From: JBGSYN01 sp041750975
GTDB lineage: Bacteria > Pseudomonadota > Alphaproteobacteria > Geminicoccales > Geminicoccaceae
NCBI GenBank assembly: GCA_041750975.1
Contig: JBGSYN010000011.1
Coordinates: 1-20,951 of the forward strand
Length of the DNA stretch: 20,951 nt
Direction: 5' to 3'
Shown: positions 1-7,524 of the stretch, one piece after another
Position numbering within the stretch: the stretch's first letter is position 1
How the letters are laid out: the number at the start of each line of letters is the position of its first letter
Made by a program: the position numbers and the translations under genes
The notes under the pieces: generated by a model
What the model was told of the DNA's origin: nothing
Database searches by the model: none
The model's input: only the letters and a program-made list of their open reading frames with translations

Positions 1-687
1 CCGGGTCAGGATCAGGGCGAAGAAGAAATCGTTCCAGCTATAGAGAAAGCAGAGGATCGCGGTCGCGGCGAGGCCCGGCCCCGAGATCGGCAGGATGATC
101 CGGTAGAAGCCCTGCCAGAGGCTGGCGCCGTCGATCCAGGCGGCTTCCTCGAGCGAGCGCGGCGTCGCATCGAAAAAGCTGCGCATCAGCCAGACCACCA
201 GCGAGAGGTTGAAGGTGAGGTAGATGAGGATCAGGCCGATCCGGGTGTCGAGCAGGTCGATATAGCGATAGACCAGGAAATAGGGGATGGTGAAGGCGAT
301 GGGCGGCGCCATGCGCGAGGCCAGGATCAAGAGGCTGAGCTGGCCGCTGCGTTGCATGCCGAGGCGCGAGAGCGCGTAGGCACCGGGCACGCCCAGGACC
401 AGGGCGATCAGCGTCGAGCCGACGCTGGTGATAAGGCTGTTGCCGAAGGATTTCGGAAAATCGCCCTGCCACAGTTCGGTGTAGTTCGAAATGGTTGGGG
501 TGAAGAGCCATTTGGGCGGCCAGGCGAAGATGTCGTCGACCGTCTTGAACGACATCACGATCAGCCAGAGGAACGGGAACATGACGAGGATGATCAGTGC
601 GATGACCAGCACGTAGAGAAAGCGCCGCTCCCATTTCAGTCTTTTCAGATAGTCGATCTCGCCGCCGGCAATCGCATTAGTCGACAC
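1..687 (-). CDS. CUT1 sugar ABC transporter permease, MalG-like (3' end off window)
   Basis: Inner-membrane permease of a carbohydrate ABC importer. Reading the minus strand from a GTG at 687 gives 229 residues that run off the left edge. About 45-50 C-terminal residues are probably missing, judged from the usual 270-280 for MalG-type permeases. A hydrophobic first segment (about residues 23-46) is followed by further membrane spans. The EAA loop that contacts the ATPase is clear at about 179-205 (EEAAWIDGASLWQGFYRIIL, then P). The start overlaps the end of the upstream permease gene by 11 bases and is preceded by a G-rich stretch (GGTAGGGTGGGGG). GTG is preferred because the ATG overlapping the upstream stop codon is in another frame and stops after ten residues. 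It pairs with the MalF-like protein; the substrate cannot be read from the sequence. Confidence 0.9.
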   Translation of the reverse strand, partial: MSTNAIAGGEIDYLKRLKWERRFLYVLVIALIILVMFPFLWLIVMSFKTVDDIFAWPPKWLFTPTISNYTELWQGDFPKSFGNSLITSVGSTLIALVLGVPGAYALSRLGMQRSGQLSLLILASRMAPPIAFTIPYFLVYRYIDLLDTRIGLILIYLTFNLSLVVWLMRSFFDATPRSLEEAAWIDGASLWQGFYRIILPISGPGLAATAILCFLYSWNDFFFALILTR

Positions 688-1636
688 GCTGCCCCCACCC
701 TACCATGCGAATGATGAGCCAGCTCAAGAAGACGGTGAAGGCGACAAGCACCACGGTAATGGCACTCGAATAGCCGAGATAGGAGAAGTTGAAGGCCTGA
801 ATAAAGGAGTAGTAATTGGTGACCTCGGTGACCGTGCCCGGCCCGCCATCGGTCAGGATGTAGATCAACGGAAACGCCTTGATGCTGTCGACGAGGCGGA
901 ACAGGGCCGCGACCAGCAACACACCCTTGAGGTAGGGCAAGGTGACATGGATCGTCAGCTGCCAGACCGAGGCGCCATCGATTTTGGCCGCCTCGATATA
1001 TTCCGCCGGCATCATCTGCAGGGACGCCAGCACCATCAGCATGACGAAGGGAAACCACTCCCAGACATCGGCGATGATGATGGCGGTCAGCGCCCAGTTC
1101 GGATCGGTGATGAGCGAGGGGATGACGATGCCGACCGCCTCCAGGCCCCAATGCATCGGGCTGATATCGGGCGTGTAGAGCACCTTCCAGATGATGGCGA
1201 CAACGATCGGCGGCAGCACCATCGGGATCAGGAAGATGGTCCGCAGCGCCTGCAGCAGGCTGGATTTCACATTCAACAGCAGGGCGAAGAGAAAGCCCAG
1301 CAACACCTGCATGCCCACCGTCCAGAACGAAAGCTTGGCCTGCACCCAGAGCGAGTTGTGCAGCCGCGTGTCTTCCAGAGCGAACTGGTACTGCGCCAAA
1401 GGCTTCGCAAAATTCCAAACCGTCTCGGGACGGGTGAGATCGAGCGGCGTGAAGCTGACCAGCAGCAGATAGATGGTCGGCAGCAAGGTGACGACGATCA
1501 GCGATATCAGCGCCGGCCACAGGCAATACCAGTAGAATTTCTGGCGCTGCGCCTCGAATTGCCGGGCGACGGTGCGGCTGTCGGGGACGTCGCTGCCGGC
1601 GGCGTCGGGTTGCCACTCGACCCGGCTACTGCTCAT
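677..1636 (-). CDS. CUT1 sugar ABC transporter permease, MalF-like
   Basis: A 319-residue inner-membrane permease, the first of two in this importer. It has a hydrophilic N-terminal tail of about 34 residues, then a first span (about 37-61), a periplasmic stretch, and a core of five further spans starting near residue 100. The EAA loop lies at about 212-237 (EYIEAAKIDGASVWQLTIHV, then TLPYLKG). The motif TDGGPG near 262-267 is typical of MalF/UgpA-type permeases. It starts with ATG; the Shine-Dalgarno is weak (CTGGA about 15 bases upstream), so translation may depend on upstream context. The binding-protein gene ends 63 bases upstream, with a strong hairpin between them, and the second permease gene overlaps its end. 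The family is certain; the transported sugar or polyol is not. Confidence 0.93.
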   Translation of the reverse strand: MSSSRVEWQPDAAGSDVPDSRTVARQFEAQRQKFYWYCLWPALISLIVVTLLPTIYLLLVSFTPLDLTRPETVWNFAKPLAQYQFALEDTRLHNSLWVQAKLSFWTVGMQVLLGFLFALLLNVKSSLLQALRTIFLIPMVLPPIVVAIIWKVLYTPDISPMHWGLEAVGIVIPSLITDPNWALTAIIIADVWEWFPFVMLMVLASLQMMPAEYIEAAKIDGASVWQLTIHVTLPYLKGVLLVAALFRLVDSIKAFPLIYILTDGGPGTVTEVTNYYSFIQAFNFSYLGYSSAITVVLVAFTVFLSWLIIRMVGWGQRVD

Positions 1637-1654
1637 GCGGGACGCAATTCCAGC

Positions 1655-1690
1655 GGCAAGGGGCGCCCACTATCCGGCCGGCGCCCCGGT
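1655..1690 (-). promoter_or_regulatory. GC hairpin between binding-protein and permease genes
   Basis: GGGGCGCC (1660-1667) and GGCGCCCC (1680-1687) are perfect 8-bp complementary arms around a 12-base loop. There is no U-run after the stem on the minus strand, so this is not a classical intrinsic terminator. Hairpins in this position in ABC importer operons commonly protect the 3' end of the binding-protein mRNA or cause partial termination, giving more binding protein than permease. That role is inferred here. Confidence 0.55.
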
Positions 1691-1699
1691 TGCACAAAA

Positions 1700-3100
1700 T
1701 CAACCCGCGTCGATCGTGACGCCGGAGCGCTCGAGATCGGCCACCGCCTCCTGCTGCGCCTGCGCCATGGCCTCGCCGCCGCTCTGCTGACCGGTGGCGA
1801 CCCGCTCGATCGCCTTGTTGATCTTGTCGCCGATCTGCGGGAATTGCGGCACAGTGCGGTACTTCATGTAGCCGGACTTACCGCCGAGCTCCAGCACCTG
1901 CAGGAACAATGATGCGACGTCCTGGCCGTTCAGGGTCAAGGCTTCCTTGAATTGCTCGCTATCGATGATCGACCGGCGGCAGACGCTGGGATAGCCGTGC
2001 TGGTCGACCAGCCGGGTCGTCATCTCTTTGCCGACCGCCCATTTGATGAACGCCCAGGCCGCTTCCTTCTGTTTGGAGCCGACGGGAATGCCAAAGCCGT
2101 GGCTGTTCGAGCCGGGGAAATTGCCGGCGGGGCCTGCCGGTATCAGGCTATAGCGCACGGTGTCCTTGACGCTGCTGTCGGGATCCTTCGCCAGCGGCAC
2201 CATCCAGGTGATGGCCTGGGTTCGGATATTGGCGCGCCCGCTCTTCTGCGATTGCATCGCCTGATCGTCGGTGAAAGAAAGCACGCCCGAGGGCCCGTAA
2301 TCGGCCAGAAGCTTGCCGTAATATTCGGCGGCATCGGCGGCTTCCGGCGTGTTCCAGGTCGGCGTCAGATTCTCGGGCGGATCCTTAAACACGGTCCCGC
2401 CGAAGCCCATCAGGTAGGGGATCCAGTTCCAATGGTGCAGCTTGTCCGCCGTGAACGGTGCGACCCGCTCCATGCCCTTGGTGGCCTCGCAGACCGCGGT
2501 CAGCTCATCGAAATTCGTCGGCAACGACATGCCGGCCTTCTCGATGAGATCGGCCCGGGCGGCGGACATGATCATGGCGCCGGCTTCCCAGGGAAATCCG
2601 TAAGGGTCGCCATTCGCACCCTGCAGCGACGCCATGGTGCCGCCGACGAAATCGGCCGGATCCCAATCCCCGGGTGTCAGGTTCGGGTCATCCAGGAACG
2701 GCTTGAGATTCTCGACCCACTCCGCACCGATCCAGCGGCCGGAATAGATGAAGGTGACATTGATGACATCGAGCGCATCGCCCTTGGTCGAAAGCTCGAG
2801 ATCGGTGCGCTGATTATAGACCGGAAACGCATTGGTGACGAAGTTGACCTTCATCCCGGTCTGTTCTTCGAATTCCGGGAAATAGTTCTCGAGATAGCCG
2901 AAAAAGGTGCTGGAGAACGAGGCGCCATTGAGCGTGACGCCGTCGAATTCCTTGGCCCGGCCGATGACGGCGGGAAACGCCACGCCGAGGGCGCCGAGCG
3001 CCGACACCGTAGCTGCGGATTTGAGGATCGAACGGCGATGCAGGCGCGCCGCTTCAAGCGTCCGCTGCGTGCCGTTATTGGATCGATGCTGATGGCTCAT
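1700..3100 (-). CDS. ABC transporter extracellular substrate-binding protein (CUT1 sugar type)
   Basis: A 466-residue periplasmic solute-binding protein of the MalE/UgpB-like family 1 type. The N-terminal region has a twin-arginine-like export signal (LHRRSILKSA followed by a hydrophobic stretch ending near FPAVIGRA), so Tat export is likely. The body has family features such as EFEEQTGMKVNFVTN early on, YGFPWEAGAM in the middle and a C-terminal helical segment. The frame is open further upstream to 3220, but ATG at 3100 is chosen because AGGGA lies about 9-13 bases before it and the extra 40 residues look non-coding. It heads the operon with the two permeases downstream. The ligand is not identifiable; a sugar or polyol is expected from the family. 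Confidence 0.92.
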   Translation of the reverse strand: MSHQHRSNNGTQRTLEAARLHRRSILKSAATVSALGALGVAFPAVIGRAKEFDGVTLNGASFSSTFFGYLENYFPEFEEQTGMKVNFVTNAFPVYNQRTDLELSTKGDALDVINVTFIYSGRWIGAEWVENLKPFLDDPNLTPGDWDPADFVGGTMASLQGANGDPYGFPWEAGAMIMSAARADLIEKAGMSLPTNFDELTAVCEATKGMERVAPFTADKLHHWNWIPYLMGFGGTVFKDPPENLTPTWNTPEAADAAEYYGKLLADYGPSGVLSFTDDQAMQSQKSGRANIRTQAITWMVPLAKDPDSSVKDTVRYSLIPAGPAGNFPGSNSHGFGIPVGSKQKEAAWAFIKWAVGKEMTTRLVDQHGYPSVCRRSIIDSEQFKEALTLNGQDVASLFLQVLELGGKSGYMKYRTVPQFPQIGDKINKAIERVATGQQSGGEAMAQAQQEAVADLERSGVTIDAG

Positions 3101-3122
3101 GCTGTAAGCTTCCCTGAATTGT

Positions 3123-3145
3123 TCCAGCCGCGTCGGACGGCTGGA
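3123..3145 (-). promoter_or_regulatory. Inverted repeat upstream of the binding-protein gene
   Basis: TCCAGCCG (3123-3130) and CGGCTGGA (3138-3145) form perfect 8-bp arms with a 7-base loop. They end 22 bases before the start codon at 3100. This could be an operator for a local sugar regulator (none is encoded in the window) or a hairpin in the 5' untranslated region. I found no convincing -35/-10 pair in 3146-3245. Confidence 0.4.
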
Positions 3146-3245
3146 TGAGTTCATGCGCGAAGATTTGCATGACGCGCGGGCCAAGGCAACATTCGAAGAG
3201 TTCGATGATCTGTGAGACAATGACGGCGTGTCGGGTCCGAGGATT

Positions 3246-4181
3246 CTACATCGCCGCGAGCACGGTCAGAACGCCGACGGAGCAGATCGCCGTGATCAGG
3301 ATCGCCCGGGTGATTGCGGCCGTCGGAATGCCGTAATGGAGTGCCAGGACGAACGCCATGATGCCCGAGGGGCCGCCCGCGACCATCAGAATGGGTTTGT
3401 TCCAGAGCGGATCGACGACCCCGTTGAAGTAGAGAGCAAGCGCCACCAGGACGGGCATTGCCGCAAGCTTGATCGAGCCCACCGTGACGGGCACCCAGAG
3501 ATCGAGCCCGGGTGCGCGCTGCGTTAGGATGATGCCGAGTGCGAAGAGCGAGCAGGGCGCTGCCGAATCGCCGAGAAACCGGGCATAGAGTTCGATCCCC
3601 GAGGGAATCCTCGCCCCGCTGAAATTGACCAGCAGGGCGAGGATGATGGCCAGAACCTGGGGGTTGCGCAGAATCGCCTTGAGCACCCGCATACTCGCCT
3701 CAGGCGTCGAGACTTCACCGCCGCCGCGGCTCCGCGCGACTTCGAGGATCAGCATCGTGGCCCCATAAACCAGGATCGAATCGATCGCGATGAGAGCGAC
3801 GATGGGTTGGCTGGTGGCCTCGCCGAAAAGGGCCGTCGCGATCGGCAGCACGAAGAAAAAGTGATTGGGAAAAATGGCGGCCAGAGCGAGCAGCAGCGCT
3901 TCGCGCGGCGGCCGCCCGAACGCACGCCTGAACAGCAGGAAGCTCAGTCCGTAGAGACAAAGCTCCACCAGGAAATAGGCAATGACGGCGCGCCAGACGA
4001 ATGCGTCGAAGCGAACCGCCGCAATAAATCGAAAGATGAGCGGGGGGCCGGCGATATAGAAGAGATAGCGGTTGAGCGCCGTCGCCATCGCCACATCGAA
4101 GATCGGAAAGCGGGCGACGATGAAGCCCAGCGCCACAACCGCGAATATCGGCAGGACGCCGTTGAAGAGGATGTCGAGCAA
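3246..4181 (-). CDS. AEC-family (auxin efflux carrier type) transporter
   Basis: A 311-residue inner-membrane carrier of the AEC/BART group, whose bacterial members export or exchange organic acids such as malate. The protein is almost entirely hydrophobic, consistent with about ten spans in two halves. The opening LFNGVLPIFAVVALGFIVAR is typical, as is the second-half run SLFALGIILT and GPSGIMAFVLALHYG. The start is a TTG at 4181 with AGGGGTG just upstream. An in-frame TAG lies 12 bases before it, and no better start follows before the first span. It sits 31 bases after the gamma-glutamyltransferase gene on the same strand, so the two are probably cotranscribed. The cargo is unknown; glutamate or a gamma-glutamyl product is a guess from the context. 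Confidence 0.88.
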   Translation of the reverse strand: MLDILFNGVLPIFAVVALGFIVARFPIFDVAMATALNRYLFYIAGPPLIFRFIAAVRFDAFVWRAVIAYFLVELCLYGLSFLLFRRAFGRPPREALLLALAAIFPNHFFFVLPIATALFGEATSQPIVALIAIDSILVYGATMLILEVARSRGGGEVSTPEASMRVLKAILRNPQVLAIILALLVNFSGARIPSGIELYARFLGDSAAPCSLFALGIILTQRAPGLDLWVPVTVGSIKLAAMPVLVALALYFNGVVDPLWNKPILMVAGGPSGIMAFVLALHYGIPTAAITRAILITAICSVGVLTVLAAM

Positions 4182-4212
4182 GCGGCACCCCTAACGACAA
4201 CGTCCCGTTCGT

Positions 4213-5934
4213 TCAGCCGCCGATGGCGACACCCTCGCGCCTGGGGTCGGCGCCGCCGCGCAAACCATCCGGCGTGATCTGGATTGCGTGGAGGCCGCTT
4301 TCGAGGTCGCGGATATTGACCTCATGCCCCAAGGCCTCGAGCGCCGGCGCCAGTTCCGCCGCCGCCGTGCCCTCCTCGAGATCGGTCGGGCCGTTGCGGT
4401 TGACGACATGGCCCATGGCGACGGCTTCCTGCGGGGTCATGTCCCAGTCGAGGATCCCGACCAGGGACTGGGCGACATATTCGATGATGCGCGAGCCACC
4501 GGGCGAACCGATCAGGAGCATCGGCGCACCGTCTTCGAGGACAATGGTCGGCGCCATGGAGCTGCGCGGGCGTTTGCCGCCCTCGACCCGATTGGCGACG
4601 GGCCGGCCGTTCTCCACGGGCGCGAAGGAGAAATCCGTAAGCTCGTTGTTCAAGAGGAAGCCGTTGATCATGACTCTCGAGCCGAACCCGGTCTCGATCG
4701 TGGTCGTCATCGAGATCATGTTGCCCTGGGCGTCGACAATGGCGAAGTGGCTGGTGCCAGCGCGCTCGGGCTGGATCTGCGGCGCCCATAACCGGGTCTG
4801 GTCCCAGAGCGGGTTGCCCGGCCTCGCCTCCTCCATGGCTGCATCGAACGAGATCTGCTGCGCCCGAATCGTCAGATAGCCGGGATCGAGCAAGCCCTTG
4901 GTCGGCATCGGCACGAAATCGCTGTCCGCCATATAGAGGCCGCGATCCGCATAGGCGAGCTTCGAGGCTTCCGCATAAAGATGCCACGCCGTCACCGTGG
5001 GACCCATTCCAGGCATATCGAAATGGCTCAAAAGCCCGAGGATCTGGCCGACCGTCAGGCCGCCCGAACTCGGCGGACCCATGCCGCAGACGTCGTAGCC
5101 CCGGTAGTCGACGCAGACCGGCTCGCGCTCGATCACCTCATAACTCGCCAGATCCTCGAGCGTCAGCTCGCCCGGATTGATCTCGGTCTGCACGGCTTCG
5201 ACGATCGCCTGCGCAATCGGGCCTTCATAAAAGGGGGCCGAGCCCTGATCGACTATCAGCCGCAGCGTTTCCGCGAATTCCGGATTCTTCAGCAGCGTCC
5301 CGGCGGGCTTGGGCGTGCCGTCGGCCTGGAAAAAATAGCTTTTCGCAGTTTCGAACCGATCCAGCCCGTCTTCCTGCGCATCGGCGATCGAACTGGCGAA
5401 TCGTGGGGAAATCTCGAATCCCGCCTCGGCAAGCTCTATCGTCGGCTCCAAGAGTTGCGCCCAGTCCTGCGTGCCGTGCTGCTGGTGAAGCCGTTCCAGG
5501 AGTTTCAGCGTGCCGGGAACGCCGACCGAGCGGCCGCCGATAAGCGCATCCCAAAAGCCCAGGGGCTCGCCTTCCGGGCCGAGCCAGTAATCGGGTGTCG
5601 CCGAGAGCGGTGCCGTCTCGCGGCCATCCAAGCTCGTGAGCCTCTGGCTTGCGGCATCCCAATAAAGGGCGAAGGCGCCACCGCCGATGCCGGAGCTTTG
5701 CGGCTCGACCAAATTGAGCATGAACTGTACCGCGACGGCCGCATCCGCAGCACTGCCGCCCGCCTCGAGGATCTCGACGCCGGCCTCGGCCGCAAGCGGG
5801 TTGGCGGCCGCCACCATGTAGGACGAGTTAGCCGCGGTCTGGCCATGGCTGGCCGTGCTGATCATGAGGGCGGCAAGCGCCAGCCCTATTGCTTTAGCAC
5901 TATCGCACAGTGCGATCCCCGACGATCCCGACAT
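4213..5934 (-). CDS. ggt: Gamma-glutamyltransferase (glutathione hydrolase)
   Basis: A 573-residue exported N-terminal-nucleophile hydrolase that cleaves gamma-glutamyl bonds (glutathione and related compounds) in the periplasm and self-processes into two subunits. A signal peptide covers about residues 1-31 (hydrophobic AIGLALAALMIST, then ASHGQ). DGRETAP near 103-109 contains the substrate-binding Arg105. The processing site and nucleophile are Thr394 in RAGTSHFAIVD, followed by the conserved GFGSRVMINGFLLNNELTDF (416-435) and GSPGGSRI (476-483). The frame is open to 6042, but ATG at 5934 is preceded by GGGAG at good spacing and begins the signal peptide directly. Length and motifs are complete, so the enzyme should be active. 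The AEC carrier follows 31 bases downstream. Confidence 0.94.
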   Translation of the reverse strand: MSGSSGIALCDSAKAIGLALAALMISTASHGQTAANSSYMVAAANPLAAEAGVEILEAGGSAADAAVAVQFMLNLVEPQSSGIGGGAFALYWDAASQRLTSLDGRETAPLSATPDYWLGPEGEPLGFWDALIGGRSVGVPGTLKLLERLHQQHGTQDWAQLLEPTIELAEAGFEISPRFASSIADAQEDGLDRFETAKSYFFQADGTPKPAGTLLKNPEFAETLRLIVDQGSAPFYEGPIAQAIVEAVQTEINPGELTLEDLASYEVIEREPVCVDYRGYDVCGMGPPSSGGLTVGQILGLLSHFDMPGMGPTVTAWHLYAEASKLAYADRGLYMADSDFVPMPTKGLLDPGYLTIRAQQISFDAAMEEARPGNPLWDQTRLWAPQIQPERAGTSHFAIVDAQGNMISMTTTIETGFGSRVMINGFLLNNELTDFSFAPVENGRPVANRVEGGKRPRSSMAPTIVLEDGAPMLLIGSPGGSRIIEYVAQSLVGILDWDMTPQEAVAMGHVVNRNGPTDLEEGTAAAELAPALEALGHEVNIRDLESGLHAIQITPDGLRGGADPRREGVAIGG

Positions 5935-6325
5935 TCGATGCTCCCAACAGGCTATGATTTGGCGAGTTGACGGCAGAAAGGGTAGATGGTCAAACCTTCG
6001 ATTCTCTCGACCGATAAGAGAACACGACGCGCACCCAGACACTTTTCAAGATAAAACTATGCACCGGGTGCCAAATCAAATCTCTATCTCGGGCAAAATT
6101 CTATCGATGCCACCCCTTCCCAAGTCCTGTTCAAGTAGTCCGATTCCATCTTGTCCGCATTACTCGTGCAATCGGAAGATCGCCGCAGCGAAATAATCTT
6201 ATGCACTAATTGATCGGCGCGATTTCATGGGTCATGCATTGAACTTCAGACCGATTTTTTTCGTACCAAACGCAAGACTAAAAAAAAAGCCTGTGGTATT
6301 CACCCTTTAAAAGGAGTGTGCCTCA
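5935..6325. other. Divergent intergenic region, A/T-rich, no gene seen
   Basis: This 391-base gap separates the gamma-glutamyltransferase gene (minus) from the aminotransferase gene (plus) and should hold both promoters. It is visibly richer in A/T than its surroundings, with a T7 run near 6254-6260 and a long A run near 6280-6288. One 7-bp inverted repeat is present: TCCGATT (6139-6145) and AATCGGA (6170-6176). I see no tRNA-like fold, no credible small ORF and no convincing -35/-10 pair that I would assign. Confidence 0.5.
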
Positions 6326-7495
6326 ATGCTCGGTCGACGCCAACGTGTTTTCGCGCGCGGATCAGTACGCGCGACGAGTCCTCATCTGACCTCCACCATA
6401 AGCGGGCTGCGGCCCAGCGTCCCTTTTCTGGGTCCAGAAGCCATCGAACGCGCCCGAGGAGGCGTGTTCCGCTCGAGAATAGGTGCCAACGAGAATCCGT
6501 TCGGTCCCTCGCCCATGGCGATGGAGGCGATGCGGGCCACGATGCGGGAAAGCTGGATGTATGGCGATCCCGAAAATGACGATCTGCGGCTGGCCCTCGC
6601 CGAATATCATGGCATCGAACCCGCCAATGTCCTGGTCGGCGAAGGTATCGATGCCTTGCTCGGCTATTCCGTTCGTCTGCTGGTCGAGCCGAACGCCGCG
6701 GTGGTTTCTTCAGCCGGAGCCTATCCGACCGTCGACTATCACATCCAAGGCTATGGAGGGCGTCTTATCAGGGTCCCCTATGCCGAAGATGCGGTGGATA
6801 TCGGCGCGCTGATCGCCGCGGCCGAGGACCACGATGCGGTGATGATCTATCTGGCCAATCCGGATAATCCGATGGGATCATGGTATGAGCGGCCCTTTAT
6901 CGACGCCATGATCCGGCAACTGCCTGAGCGATGCACGTTGCTCCTCGACGAGGCCTACAGCGAATTTGCCCCCGAAGGCGTGATCCCCGACCTCGATAGC
7001 GACGATCCACGGGTTCTCCGTTTCCGCACCTTCTCGAAGGCTTACAGTCTTGCCGGCCTGCGTGTCGGCTATGCGATCGGCGAGGCTTCCCTGATCGCCG
7101 CCTTCGACCTCATTCGCAATCATTTCGGTGTCAACCGGCTGGCGCAGGCGGCAGCCATCGCGGCCCTCGAGGACAGCGACCATCTGACCGAGGTGGTAGA
7201 GGATGTCACCTTCGCGCGCGAGCGAATCGCCGAGATCGCGACCCGAAACGGCCTGCGCCCCCTGCCCTCCGCCACCAATTTCGTGACCATCGATTGCGGT
7301 GCGGACGGCGAATTCGCCCGGGCCGTGTTGCGGGAACTCGAGCATCGCGACGTCTTCGTGCGGATGCCCGGCGTGGCGCCGCTCGATCGTTGCATCCGCA
7401 TCACGGCGGGCCTGCCCGCCGAACTCGACTATCTGCAGGAGATGTTGCCGAAGGCTCTTCTTGCGGCCAAGGAACGCCTCGCCGATCGGGTCTAA
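6326..7495 (+). CDS. HisC-like PLP-dependent aminotransferase (class I/II)
   Basis: A 389-residue fold-type I aminotransferase close to histidinol-phosphate aminotransferases. Signatures in order are ANENPFGPS (54-62), NPDNP (178-182), DEAY (208-211), the PLP Schiff-base lysine at about Lys238 in TFSKAYSLAGLRVGY, and a C-terminal carboxylate-binding Arg in IRITAG. ATG at 6326 is supported by AAGGAG at 6311-6316 with 9-base spacing. A basic N-terminal extension of about 25-45 residues precedes the core and is longer than in many HisC proteins. It stands alone, divergent from the gamma-glutamyltransferase gene and convergent with the RND operon, with no his genes nearby. It may therefore act on another amino acid or be a secondary HisC. 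I leave the symbol empty for that reason. Confidence 0.88.
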   Translation: MLGRRQRVFARGSVRATSPHLTSTISGLRPSVPFLGPEAIERARGGVFRSRIGANENPFGPSPMAMEAMRATMRESWMYGDPENDDLRLALAEYHGIEPANVLVGEGIDALLGYSVRLLVEPNAAVVSSAGAYPTVDYHIQGYGGRLIRVPYAEDAVDIGALIAAAEDHDAVMIYLANPDNPMGSWYERPFIDAMIRQLPERCTLLLDEAYSEFAPEGVIPDLDSDDPRVLRFRTFSKAYSLAGLRVGYAIGEASLIAAFDLIRNHFGVNRLAQAAAIAALEDSDHLTEVVEDVTFARERIAEIATRNGLRPLPSATNFVTIDCGADGEFARAVLRELEHRDVFVRMPGVAPLDRCIRITAGLPAELDYLQEMLPKALLAAKERLADRV

Positions 7496-7498
7496 AGC

Positions 7499-7512
7499 GG
7501 GCGGCAGCGCCC
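7499..7512. terminator. Short GC hairpin between convergent genes
   Basis: GGGCG (7499-7503) and CGCCC (7508-7512) can pair around a 4-base loop in the 29-base gap between the aminotransferase stop and the end of the RND pump gene. It lies where both transcripts should end. The stem is only 5 bp and has no U-run on either strand, so any terminator role is weakly supported. Confidence 0.22.
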
Positions 7513-7524
7513 CGATTGCGCGGA

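Noticed and set aside
1952..3148. Long plus-strand open frame opposite the substrate-binding protein gene
   Set aside because: It mirrors a well-supported gene; the translation is Arg/Gly/His-rich with no family features, as expected for an antisense frame in G/C-rich DNA.
3101..3220. Forty-residue extension of the substrate-binding protein
   Set aside because: It is Ser/Arg-rich, would displace the export signal from the N-terminus, and the ATG at 3100 has a good ribosome binding site.
5935..6042. Upstream start for gamma-glutamyltransferase
   Set aside because: It would put 36 charged residues before the signal peptide; the ATG at 5934 has GGGAG at proper spacing.
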